Assembly (NCBI GenBank): GCA_937919125.1
Contig: CALFOB010000130.1
Location: 1 to 13,838 of the forward strand
DNA from: an uncultured Micrococcales bacterium
Lineage (GTDB): Bacteria; Actinomycetota; Actinomycetes; Actinomycetales; Microbacteriaceae
Reading direction: 5' to 3'
Length of the DNA stretch: 13,838 nucleotides
The notes beneath the pieces are model-generated. The model saw only the letters and a program-made list of their open reading frames with translations. It was not told the DNA's origin and did not search any database. Positions within the stretch are counted from its first letter, which is position 1. Every line of letters begins with the position of its first letter. The translations under genes and the position numbers were made by a program. Shown here in pieces: positions 6,282 through 13,608 of the stretch.

Positions 6282-7658
6282 ATGAATCGTCAAATGAAGC
6301 GGGCTCTAAGCTCCGCGGTAGCAGTATCGCTAGGTCTAGCTGGTCTAGTTGGAGCAGCAGCTCCGGCACAGGCAGCTCTTCCAAGCACATCATTCAAGAT
6401 CCACCTAAACGTCCCTAAGGAAGTTGCAGAGAACTGGAACATCTGGTACTGGAACACAGGAAACGACGCAGTTGGTCCATCAGATAACACACTTGGTTCA
6501 CTTACCAAGACTGTTTCAGGTGAAGCTGTAACTCAGGACTGGACTCCAAACTTCATTGGTGAAGACGCTTATGGTGCGTATGCAGAGTTCACACTTCCTG
6601 TGACTTTGACTGCCCTAAACAACGTCATGAGAACCACTGAGTCATGGGATGGCCAAGCGGCTGCTCCAGAAGTACCAGCTGTTCTTGACGACCCACTAAC
6701 TTTGGACACTGACGAAAGTGCCGACGCAATTCCAGCAAAGCCATTTATTCCAGCTTCTGACAAGCCTTTTGGTGGAGACAACATTTTCCCTGCAGGCGAG
6801 AGTTGGTGGAACGTTCACACTGGTCAGCGTGAGTACCCACTTACAAAGACCACTGACTACAAGGTGTATGTAAACACAACTCTAAAAAATGCTCAGGCAC
6901 AGGGTTGGAACCTATACACCTGGAACACTTCTGTTGCTCCTAGCAAGTTAGCTGACTACTTTGTATCAACTAGCAAGGTTGTTACCACAAAGGTTAAGGG
7001 AAAGACTGTCAAGAAGACTGTTGTTACCAAGACTTACCCATACAAGGGCAAGGTTTCAGCAACTCAGACCGGTTGGCCATTTGTCGGTGAAGACAAGTAC
7101 GGTGCTTACGCGATCGTAAAGACTGCAACTGTCTACGCATCAAACGTTGGTATCGTTCTACGCCGCTCAACCGTTGCAAACGAGTGGGCAAAGCAGTCTG
7201 GTGACTTCAAGAACTCAGACGGTTTCACAAACGGTATCAGGGCTGATAAGGGCTCACTATACCTAGCTCTTGGCGGCTCAAACGTTCACTACACAGCTCC
7301 AACATTCGTTGGTCGTTGGGGTGCAACAGCTGCTTTCGCTAACGGTCAGTTGACTGTTACCCCAGTAGCTCCAGCACACGCGTCTATGAAGGGTATGTTC
7401 CCGACAAAGATCGTTGTAACTGCAAAGAAGGGTGGAACTACTCTTACTTGCAACATCGAAAGCAAGGCAACTGCTGCTGTTATTGATGCATCAGCATGGG
7501 CTCTACCTTCAAACTGTTCAATGCCAGTAACTGCTCCTGCAGCTGGTGAAGACCCTCAGACATGGGAAGTCTTCGTCCAGGCATCAGCACCTAGCGTTGG
7601 AACAGCTTTGCTAGGCCCAACACCTGCTGCGAAGGTTACTGTCCAGCCAGCTGGCTAG
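6282..7658 (+). CDS. Secreted protein with two tandem CBM41/PUD-like repeats, no catalytic domain
   Basis: 458-aa exported protein, probably an alpha-glucan-binding factor. A Sec signal (MNRQMKR then Ala-rich core) ends with A29-Q-A31, giving cleavage before Ala32; no lipobox, LPXTG or terminal membrane helix. Two related repeats follow (about 37-186 and 191-337). They share W54-N-I-W-Y-W-N-T (cf. W209-N-L-Y-T-W-N-T) and F91-I-G-E-D-A-Y-G-A-Y-A (cf. F267-V-G-E-D-K-Y-G-A-Y-A). The paired Trp pattern resembles the start of the pullulanase CBM41 (GDWGLWLW) next door. Repeat 1 contains an acidic/Pro-rich linker (125-164), repeat 2 a Thr/Lys-rich insert (232-257). A C-terminal beta-rich domain (338-458) has Cys390 and Cys412, a possible disulfide. 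Start ATG has GGAGG nine bases upstream. Its own terminator follows, so it is a single-gene unit. Binding function is inferred from weak similarity and context. Confidence 0.75.
   Translation: MNRQMKRALSSAVAVSLGLAGLVGAAAPAQAALPSTSFKIHLNVPKEVAENWNIWYWNTGNDAVGPSDNTLGSLTKTVSGEAVTQDWTPNFIGEDAYGAYAEFTLPVTLTALNNVMRTTESWDGQAAAPEVPAVLDDPLTLDTDESADAIPAKPFIPASDKPFGGDNIFPAGESWWNVHTGQREYPLTKTTDYKVYVNTTLKNAQAQGWNLYTWNTSVAPSKLADYFVSTSKVVTTKVKGKTVKKTVVTKTYPYKGKVSATQTGWPFVGEDKYGAYAIVKTATVYASNVGIVLRRSTVANEWAKQSGDFKNSDGFTNGIRADKGSLYLALGGSNVHYTAPTFVGRWGATAAFANGQLTVTPVAPAHASMKGMFPTKIVVTAKKGGTTLTCNIESKATAAVIDASAWALPSNCSMPVTAPAAGEDPQTWEVFVQASAPSVGTALLGPTPAAKVTVQPAG
6390..7292 (+). repeat. Tandem duplicated domain inside the secreted protein
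   Basis: Protein-level duplication covering residues about 37-186 and 191-337 of the gene at 6282. The repeats align at the WNxxxWNT strand, at the F-(I/V)-G-E-D-x-Y-G-A-Y-A strand and at Trp/Thr-rich segments before the latter (QDWTPN and QTGWP). The copies are diverged at DNA level, so the duplication is old. Confidence 0.75.
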
Positions 7659-7677
7659 TAGTCGCACACAGTTATAA

Positions 7678-7716
7678 AGATCTGGGCCCTGTGAAAATGG
7701 GGCCCAGATTTCTGTT
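7678..7716 (+). terminator. Rho-independent terminator after the tandem-CBM41 gene
   Basis: Perfect ten-pair stem ATCTGGGCCC / GGGCCCAGAT (7680-7689 with 7700-7709), extendable at the base, with a ten-base loop and a downstream TTTCTGTT run. It begins about 20 bases after the stop codon and separates this gene from the pullulanase unit. Confidence 0.9.
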
Positions 7717-7731
7717 AAAAAGTAAAGAAAA

Positions 7732-7745
7732 TGGAAACGATTACA
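7732..7745. promoter_or_regulatory. Candidate LacI-family operator upstream of pullulanase
   Basis: TGGAAACGATTACA fits TGnnAnCGnTnnCA at every fixed position. It is the second such site in the locus. It sits 76 bases before the pullulanase start, where a promoter for the pul-mal unit is expected (a -10-like TAGTAT is at 7789-7794). Confidence 0.6.
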
Positions 7746-7820
7746 TAACGACCCTCGCGTCTTACCTTTCGGCCTATGTGTCGCTAATTAGTATTGGATT
7801 GTCTATAGAAAGGGCACAAA

Positions 7821-10499
7821 TTGACGATGTCAAAGAAATCATTCCGAAAGCGTTTACTTCCAGCCATTCTGGCCTTCGCCTTGATTACACCTGTGTCAAT
7901 TACAGCCGGTTCAGCCTCAGCTGCTGACTGTCCTACAGCTCAGTGTGCTACTTTGACCGTCCACTACAAGAGAACTAGCGTTCCGCCAAGCTACGGGGAT
8001 TGGGGTCTATGGCTCTGGGCATTTAAAGCTGACCCAGGTCTACCTGAGTCTCAGGTCACACCTTTCAGCGGATCTCAGCTTGATGAGAAGGGGTACGCAG
8101 TTCTGACCACTAAAGTTCCAATCACTCCCAACGTTACTCAGCTTGGATTGATTCCGAGACTGAAGAGTGGCTGGACGAAGGATGTTGATCTGGACCGCCT
8201 AGTAAATCTGGATGCAAACAAGTCTGCAGAGATTTGGATCCAGCAGGGCGATGGTTACATCTACAACAATTCCAGTTTTATTCTTCCTTCTGAAATCTGG
8301 TCAGCGACTATTGAAACTTTCAGAACTATTAAAGTCACTCTAAGCAAGCCAAATGGAACTGCTGGTGCAGGTTTCACAATTGAAGGAGTGGACGCTCCTG
8401 CGATATTAATGGCCGAAAAAGTCAAAGACCTAAACAATGGAACCACTTCAAGCAACAAGCAGTGGCTAGTCACAACAGTTACTGACATTCCATTAGGTTC
8501 AAGCCTTACTCTCAAGCACGAAGATCCTGATCCAACAAGGACATCTTTTGGAACCAAGTTGATTAACCCTGCGGCTATTTTTTCTAGCACTGACTTCGTG
8601 AATGCTTTCACTTACACAGGTGACGACCTTGGTGCTACACACACGGCTGCTAAGACAGACTTCAGAGTGTGGGCACCAACAGCGAGCGAAGTTTCCCTAC
8701 TTACCTATGCAAGTGCAGATGCAGCTAAGAACACTGCAACTGTCACTCCAATGGTGAAGAGTGAAAAGGGAACTTGGACTGCGTCTCTTAGTGGAGATCG
8801 TCATTTACAGGTTTACATGTATCGAGTCACAGTTGGTGGAAACACAGAAGAAGCAGTTGACCCATATGCTCGTTCAGTAACTGCTAACGGTGTTCGCGGT
8901 GTTGTTATCGATCTATCGAAGACAAACCCTGCTGGTTTCGTAGCTCAGGCAAAGCCTGCATTCTCTGGTAATGCAGCAGATTCAATCATGTATGAGCTTC
9001 ATGTACGTGATGCTTCGATAGAAGCTTCAAGCGGTGTGAAGGCTGCAGACAGAGGTAAGTTCAAGGGACTTGCTCAACTTGGCACAAGCGTCAAGGTTGG
9101 CAAAGTTTCTGGATCAACTGGTCTGAGCTACATGAAGGAACTAGGTGTAACTCACGTACAGCTACTTCCGATGTATGACTATGCATCAGGTGGCGATGAG
9201 CTAAACCCTACATTCAACTGGGGTTATGACCCAGAGCACTTCAACACTCCTGAAGGTCAGTACTCAAGCGATCCAACTAACCCAGTTGCAAGAATTTCTG
9301 AACTAAAGACTGCTATTCAAGCCATGCACAAAGCTGGATTGAGAGTAACCATGGACGTTGTTTATGGTCACGTAGCAAGTGCAACTGAGTTCAGCCAGAA
9401 CCTAATCGTTCCTGGTTACTGGTTCCGTAAGGACGCTAGCGGCAATCTAACTAACCGGTCAGGTTGTGGAAATGACACTGCAACTGAGCGTCCTATGGTC
9501 CGAAAGTTCATTGTTGACTCAATGAAGTATTGGACTAAGGAATACAAATTAGACGGTTTCAGAATCGACCAAATGGGTCTATGGGATGTAACGACATTGA
9601 ACCAGGTCCGTGAAGCAGTCCGTGCGATCGAACCTAAGGCAACAATTATTGGTGAAGCTTGGAGCATGGGTGGAGACAGCGGTCTTCCTCAGGGTAACCA
9701 AGCTCAGCTAGTAAACATGCCTGGCATCGGTGGTTTCAACGATGGAATCAGAAACGCTGTGAAGGGAAGTCCTGACGGTCTTTCTGATGGTGGTTACGTC
9801 AATGGAAACCCAGGTGGAACTCTTGCCGCATTGAAGGCCGGAATCATCGGACACACTCCATCAAACGTTCTTACTGTTCCGTGGATGACACTTGATGCTG
9901 GTCAGTCAGTTAACTACGCAGAAGCGCACGACAACATGACTTTGTTTGACAAGCTATGGGCGGTAAACAACCAGAGCTCTAAGGCAGCTGTTGCTAAGCA
10001 GTCGAGACAGATTTCTTCACTGCTGTTTGCAGCTCAAGGAACTGCTTTCATTCAGGCTGGTCAAGAATTCTTGCGAACAAAGAATGGCGATCACAACAGC
10101 TACAGATCTTCAGATGCTGTGAACAGCCTTAAGTGGACAGAGCGTATCACTCAGAAGGTAACAGTTGACTACAACAAGGGTCTAATCGCAATGCGTAAGG
10201 CTCACCCAGCATTTAGATTGAAAACTCCTGCGAGCATTCAGGCGAACCTGAAGTTCTTGAACGCTCCAAACAACGTTCTAGCGTTCTCATTGAACGGTAA
10301 AGCTGTGAAGGATAAGTGGGCAACAATCGTTGTGATCTCCAACCCGAACTCAACGACCCAGAAGGTTAACCTACCTGCAACCGGAGACTGGAAAGTCGTT
10401 GTCTCAGGGGACAAGGCTGGTGTTGCAACTTTGGCTACGTTGAAGAAGGCAAAGACTGCATCAGTTCCTGCAAACAGTACTTTGATTATCTGGAAATAA
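7821..10499 (+). CDS. pulA: Secreted type I pullulanase (CBM41-CBM48-GH13_14)
   Basis: Cleaves alpha-1,6 branch links in pullulan, amylopectin or glycogen outside the cell. It is 892 aa, usual for the family. Signal peptide 1-34 ends A32-S-A34. CBM41 spans about 44-150 (L45-TVHYKR, GDWGLWLW at 59-66, EIWIQQGD at 137-144), followed by N-terminal beta domains (160-265), CBM48 (about 275-350) and the GH13 barrel from about 388. Motifs: FNWGYDP 465-471; region I D512-V-V-Y-G-H517; region II GFRID with nucleophile Asp583; region III acid Glu612; region IV H703-D704. Region I has Gly516 where Asn is the norm. No cell-wall anchor is seen. The TTG start is preferred because GAAAGGGCACAAA directly before it nearly matches the malF leader GAAAGGCACAAC; an ATG two codons later is the alternative. 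malE follows after 51 bases without a terminator. Confidence 0.93.
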   Translation: MTMSKKSFRKRLLPAILAFALITPVSITAGSASAADCPTAQCATLTVHYKRTSVPPSYGDWGLWLWAFKADPGLPESQVTPFSGSQLDEKGYAVLTTKVPITPNVTQLGLIPRLKSGWTKDVDLDRLVNLDANKSAEIWIQQGDGYIYNNSSFILPSEIWSATIETFRTIKVTLSKPNGTAGAGFTIEGVDAPAILMAEKVKDLNNGTTSSNKQWLVTTVTDIPLGSSLTLKHEDPDPTRTSFGTKLINPAAIFSSTDFVNAFTYTGDDLGATHTAAKTDFRVWAPTASEVSLLTYASADAAKNTATVTPMVKSEKGTWTASLSGDRHLQVYMYRVTVGGNTEEAVDPYARSVTANGVRGVVIDLSKTNPAGFVAQAKPAFSGNAADSIMYELHVRDASIEASSGVKAADRGKFKGLAQLGTSVKVGKVSGSTGLSYMKELGVTHVQLLPMYDYASGGDELNPTFNWGYDPEHFNTPEGQYSSDPTNPVARISELKTAIQAMHKAGLRVTMDVVYGHVASATEFSQNLIVPGYWFRKDASGNLTNRSGCGNDTATERPMVRKFIVDSMKYWTKEYKLDGFRIDQMGLWDVTTLNQVREAVRAIEPKATIIGEAWSMGGDSGLPQGNQAQLVNMPGIGGFNDGIRNAVKGSPDGLSDGGYVNGNPGGTLAALKAGIIGHTPSNVLTVPWMTLDAGQSVNYAEAHDNMTLFDKLWAVNNQSSKAAVAKQSRQISSLLFAAQGTAFIQAGQEFLRTKNGDHNSYRSSDAVNSLKWTERITQKVTVDYNKGLIAMRKAHPAFRLKTPASIQANLKFLNAPNNVLAFSLNGKAVKDKWATIVVISNPNSTTQKVNLPATGDWKVVVSGDKAGVATLATLKKAKTASVPANSTLIIWK

Positions 10500-10550
10500 A
10501 AACTGAAGAAAATTAGAAACCATAAATTCAAGTAAAAGAGAGAATGGGAA

Positions 10551-11846
10551 ATGAAAAATAGAACAAGAAAACTAGTTGGACTAGTAGCTGCTCTAAGCGT
10601 TGTTGGAAGTGGGCTTACCCTTGCCAACCCTGCATCAGCGGTTACTAACCTGACTATCTGGGCTGACAAGGGAACTCTTGACACCATCAAGTCTCGCGTT
10701 CAGAAGTGGGATACAGATAACGCTGCTTACACAGTAACCATCGTAGAAAGAGACTTTGGTACTGTTCGTGAAGTTCTTAAGACAGCAGTTCCTAAGGGTC
10801 AGGGTCCTGACATTCTTGCAGGTGCTGCTCACGACTGGATTGGTAACTTGGTAGCTGCCAACGTTCTTCTTCCAATCGATGCGAACCTTCCTGCAAACTT
10901 CAAGGACGACTTCGTTCCGGGAGCTCTTCAGGCTATGAAGTTCAACGGTAAGTACTATGGTGTTCCTGGTTGGACTGAGAACATTGCGATTCTTCGTAAC
11001 GTCAAGAAGGCTCCTAAGCCATTGAAGTCTGTAAACGACATCAAGGATGGCGAGCTAGGTATTAACTACGACGCAACTAACTCAGATCCTTACCACCTAT
11101 ACCCATTCCAGACCATGTTCAGTGCTCCTGTATTCAAGACATACACATCAGGTGCTAACAAGGGCGATTGGACTGACACTGTAGGTATGGGCGGAACTAA
11201 CGGTGCAAAGTTTGCCAAGTGGCTAGCCGCTAAGGGAACTAAGTTCTTCGGTCCTCCATCAAACGCAAAGATTCTTTGTGACTTCTTGAACCCAACAAAG
11301 ACAACAACCGTCAAGGGCAAGAAGGTAACTACCGGTGCGATCAAGTACTGGGTTACCGGTGCATGGAACATCAACGCAATTGAAGCTGGTGCTGGTGGTT
11401 GTAAGACTGGACTAAAGGTCGGAACTGGTTACTCTATTGATCCGCTACCAACTGGTCCTACAGGCACAAAGGCACAGCAGTTCCTAGGTATTCGCGGTTA
11501 CCTAATGGTTGCATCTGGACCAAACAACGTAACTAACGTTCCTGGAGCTGTAGAGCTAATGCGATTCATGTCATCAGAGGCTACTCAGTTCAGCCTCTAT
11601 GACAACTACAACAAGACACCTGCTAACAAGGCTGCTCTTGACCGTGCCAAGGTAAACCCTGTTATCAAGGGGTTTGCTAACGCTGCAAACACCGTCCCAA
11701 TGCCAAACTCTCCAGCAATGGCTGCAGCTTGGACCATCTGGGGCAAGGCACAAACAAGAATTATCCAGGGCAAAGAAAAGAAGCCAGATGTCGCATGGGC
11801 GAACATGGTGAAGGCTTTGCAGGCAGCAATCGACAAAGTTAAGTAA
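10551..11846 (+). CDS. malE: Maltose/maltodextrin-type ABC transporter substrate-binding protein, non-lipoprotein
   Basis: 431-aa extracellular solute-binding protein (family 1, MalE-like) that should capture oligosaccharides for MalFG. Typical features are LTIWADKG at the mature start (34-41), GQGPDILAGAAHDWIGNL (83-100), F131-NGKYYGVP and the C-terminal W394..W399 segment. The signal peptide ends with A28-S-A30 and has no Cys near the cleavage site, so it should be cut by signal peptidase I and carry no lipid anchor; most monoderm binding proteins are lipoproteins. Cys243 and Cys284 are the only cysteines of the mature protein and may form a disulfide. A Thr/Lys-rich hairpin (248-262) lies between. 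The start at 10551 is chosen because the ATG at 10544 stops after five codons. The Shine-Dalgarno is weak. It lies in an operon with pulA upstream and malFG downstream, which supports a maltodextrin substrate. Confidence 0.9.
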   Translation: MKNRTRKLVGLVAALSVVGSGLTLANPASAVTNLTIWADKGTLDTIKSRVQKWDTDNAAYTVTIVERDFGTVREVLKTAVPKGQGPDILAGAAHDWIGNLVAANVLLPIDANLPANFKDDFVPGALQAMKFNGKYYGVPGWTENIAILRNVKKAPKPLKSVNDIKDGELGINYDATNSDPYHLYPFQTMFSAPVFKTYTSGANKGDWTDTVGMGGTNGAKFAKWLAAKGTKFFGPPSNAKILCDFLNPTKTTTVKGKKVTTGAIKYWVTGAWNINAIEAGAGGCKTGLKVGTGYSIDPLPTGPTGTKAQQFLGIRGYLMVASGPNNVTNVPGAVELMRFMSSEATQFSLYDNYNKTPANKAALDRAKVNPVIKGFANAANTVPMPNSPAMAAAWTIWGKAQTRIIQGKEKKPDVAWANMVKALQAAIDKVK

Positions 11847-11855
11847 CAACTAGAT

Positions 11856-11889
11856 AGACAGTGGGCATCCTAATCGGTGCCCACTGTCT
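11856..11889 (+). terminator. Intercistronic hairpin between malE and malF
   Basis: Perfect twelve-pair stem AGACAGTGGGCA / TGCCCACTGTCT with a ten-base loop, starting ten bases after the malE stop. No U-run follows, so it is more likely a partial terminator or an mRNA 3'-end protector that lets malE accumulate above malFG. Confidence 0.7.
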
Positions 11890-11934
11890 GCTGTCTAGGT
11901 AAATGAATTAGAAACAGGCATTGAAAGGCACAAC

Positions 11935-13608
11935 ATGGCTTTAGGAATTCTTAAGAGTAGAAAAGGGGAGGGGCCTAGCCTTTCCGGTACCCTTTGGAAA
12001 CTCGGAGCCCTTGGTGTTACAGATGCTGTTGCAGTAACCATGATCTTGGTTCTAATCGCCCAAGAACTTATGCTTGCAGCCGCAATTAGCATCGCGGTTT
12101 TGTTGCTTGTGAACTGGATCTATCTTCGTAAGGGTGGACTACCAGCTAAGTATCTAGCGCCTGGTGTTCTTTTTCTAATTGTTTTCCAGATTTACGTTTT
12201 GGTGTTTAGTGGTTACACAGCCTTCACGAACTACGGAAGTGCTCACAATGGTGACAAAGCACTTGCCATTCAGACAATCAAGAACGCGGCTTTCAGAACA
12301 GTAGAAGGCCCTGACTACACAATCAAGCTTGCAAAGGCAAATGATGATGGAGCTAGAGCCTTCATCATGACTAACAACCTAACCAATGAAGTCTTCGTTG
12401 GTGAAGACGGAAAGCTTCCAGTTCCAATTGCAGAAGGCTCATACGTTAGAAGCACTGAGTGTGCCGATAAGTATGACGAAGACGTAGAGAATTGTGCCAA
12501 GGCAGCTGAATCAGTTGATGGTTACACCACTCAGAATGTTGAAGCCCTTTCACAGCTTGAGAAGAATAAGTTCGCTTCGATTCGTGTCGCTACAGATCTA
12601 ACTAACGACAACGTTGGTGTTAGATCATCTGACTTCACAATCGCGGTTCCAACAGAAGCAACATTAAAGTATGACGAGAAGGCAGATACGTTCACAGCAC
12701 TCGTTAGCGATGACTACGGCGCTTACACAGAGGGCGATGTTTTCAAGCCTGCCTCAGATGGATACTTCAGACTTGACGGGGTTTTAGAGAACGCCAAGCT
12801 CGATGGTGGTTGGAGAGTAGAAGTTGGGCTGGCTAACTTTGAAACAATCTTTACTGATGAACAACTTCGAGCCCCTCTGTTCAAGGTCATTACATGGACC
12901 TTTATCTTTGCAATCCTTACAGTTCTGACAACCTTTATTCTTGGTTTGTTCATTGCTTTGACTTTCAACAGCGAGAAGCTCAAGGGTAAGAAGATCTACC
13001 GTGCTGTGATGATTCTTCCTTACGCGTTCCCTGGCTTCCTCTCTGCTTATGTTTGGGTAGGTTTGCTCAACAGAGAGAACGGCTTTATTAATACCGTGAT
13101 TTTGGGCCAGACGCCTGGTTCCGAAGGTAACTTCCCTTGGCTTTTGGAAGAGGGTCCTGCTCGTCTAGCAGTTCTATTGGTAAACCTATGGCTAGGTTTC
13201 CCTTACATGTTCTTGATCACCACTGGAGCGCTTCAATCAATTCCAGCAGAGTTGAACGAAGCTGCAGAGATTGATGGTGCAACTGGTTGGCAGAACTTCA
13301 GATTGATTAAGCTGCCGTTGCTACTTATCTCAATTACTCCGCTATTGATTGCATCATTTGCCTATAACTTCAACAACTTTACGATTATTTATTTGTTGAC
13401 AAAAGGCGGTCCGAGCGATTCGGGTATCACTGATTACGACGTTGGTGGAACAGACATTCTGATTACGTTCGTTTACAAGATCGCTTTCTCTGGTACAGGT
13501 CAGAACTATGGACTTGCAAGTGCGTTCTCAATCCTGATCTTTATCGTCGTGGCAACTATTTCTCTAATAAGTTTCAAGAGAACCAAGAAGTTTGAGGAGA
13601 TCGTCTAA
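11935..13608 (+). CDS. malF: Maltodextrin ABC transporter permease MalF with large extracellular P2-like loop
   Basis: 557-aa membrane subunit of a carbohydrate ABC importer. Predicted helices lie near 25-45, 47-63, 73-97, 316-343, 355-378, 408-430, 462-487 and 527-547, the eight-helix MalF plan. The coupling (EAA) loop is E442-AAEIDGATGWQNFRLIKLP (442-461), which docks onto the ATPase. Between helices 3 and 4 is a roughly 215-residue hydrophilic domain (about 98-312) in the place of the E. coli P2 loop; it has Cys176 and Cys187, possibly a disulfide. Start ATG is preceded by GAAAGGCACAAC. The stop overlaps the malG start (TAATG), indicating translational coupling. No ATPase gene is present in the window, so a shared MsmK-type ATPase may be used (inference). 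Confidence 0.93.
   Translation: MALGILKSRKGEGPSLSGTLWKLGALGVTDAVAVTMILVLIAQELMLAAAISIAVLLLVNWIYLRKGGLPAKYLAPGVLFLIVFQIYVLVFSGYTAFTNYGSAHNGDKALAIQTIKNAAFRTVEGPDYTIKLAKANDDGARAFIMTNNLTNEVFVGEDGKLPVPIAEGSYVRSTECADKYDEDVENCAKAAESVDGYTTQNVEALSQLEKNKFASIRVATDLTNDNVGVRSSDFTIAVPTEATLKYDEKADTFTALVSDDYGAYTEGDVFKPASDGYFRLDGVLENAKLDGGWRVEVGLANFETIFTDEQLRAPLFKVITWTFIFAILTVLTTFILGLFIALTFNSEKLKGKKIYRAVMILPYAFPGFLSAYVWVGLLNRENGFINTVILGQTPGSEGNFPWLLEEGPARLAVLLVNLWLGFPYMFLITTGALQSIPAELNEAAEIDGATGWQNFRLIKLPLLLISITPLLIASFAYNFNNFTIIYLLTKGGPSDSGITDYDVGGTDILITFVYKIAFSGTGQNYGLASAFSILIFIVVATISLISFKRTKKFEEIV

Noticed and set aside
7691..7927. 78-aa plus-strand frame starting in the terminator loop
   Set aside because: Begins inside the terminator hairpin, runs through the operator and overlaps the pullulanase signal peptide in another frame.
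8261..8611. 116-aa minus-strand frame inside the pullulanase
   Set aside because: Fully antisense to a conserved coding region, no family motif, no ribosome site seen.
10238..10690. 150-aa open frame on the minus strand across the pulA-malE junction
   Set aside because: It lies opposite two well-supported genes, has no recognisable domain, and its hydrophobic stretch comes from the reverse of AT-rich intergenic sequence.
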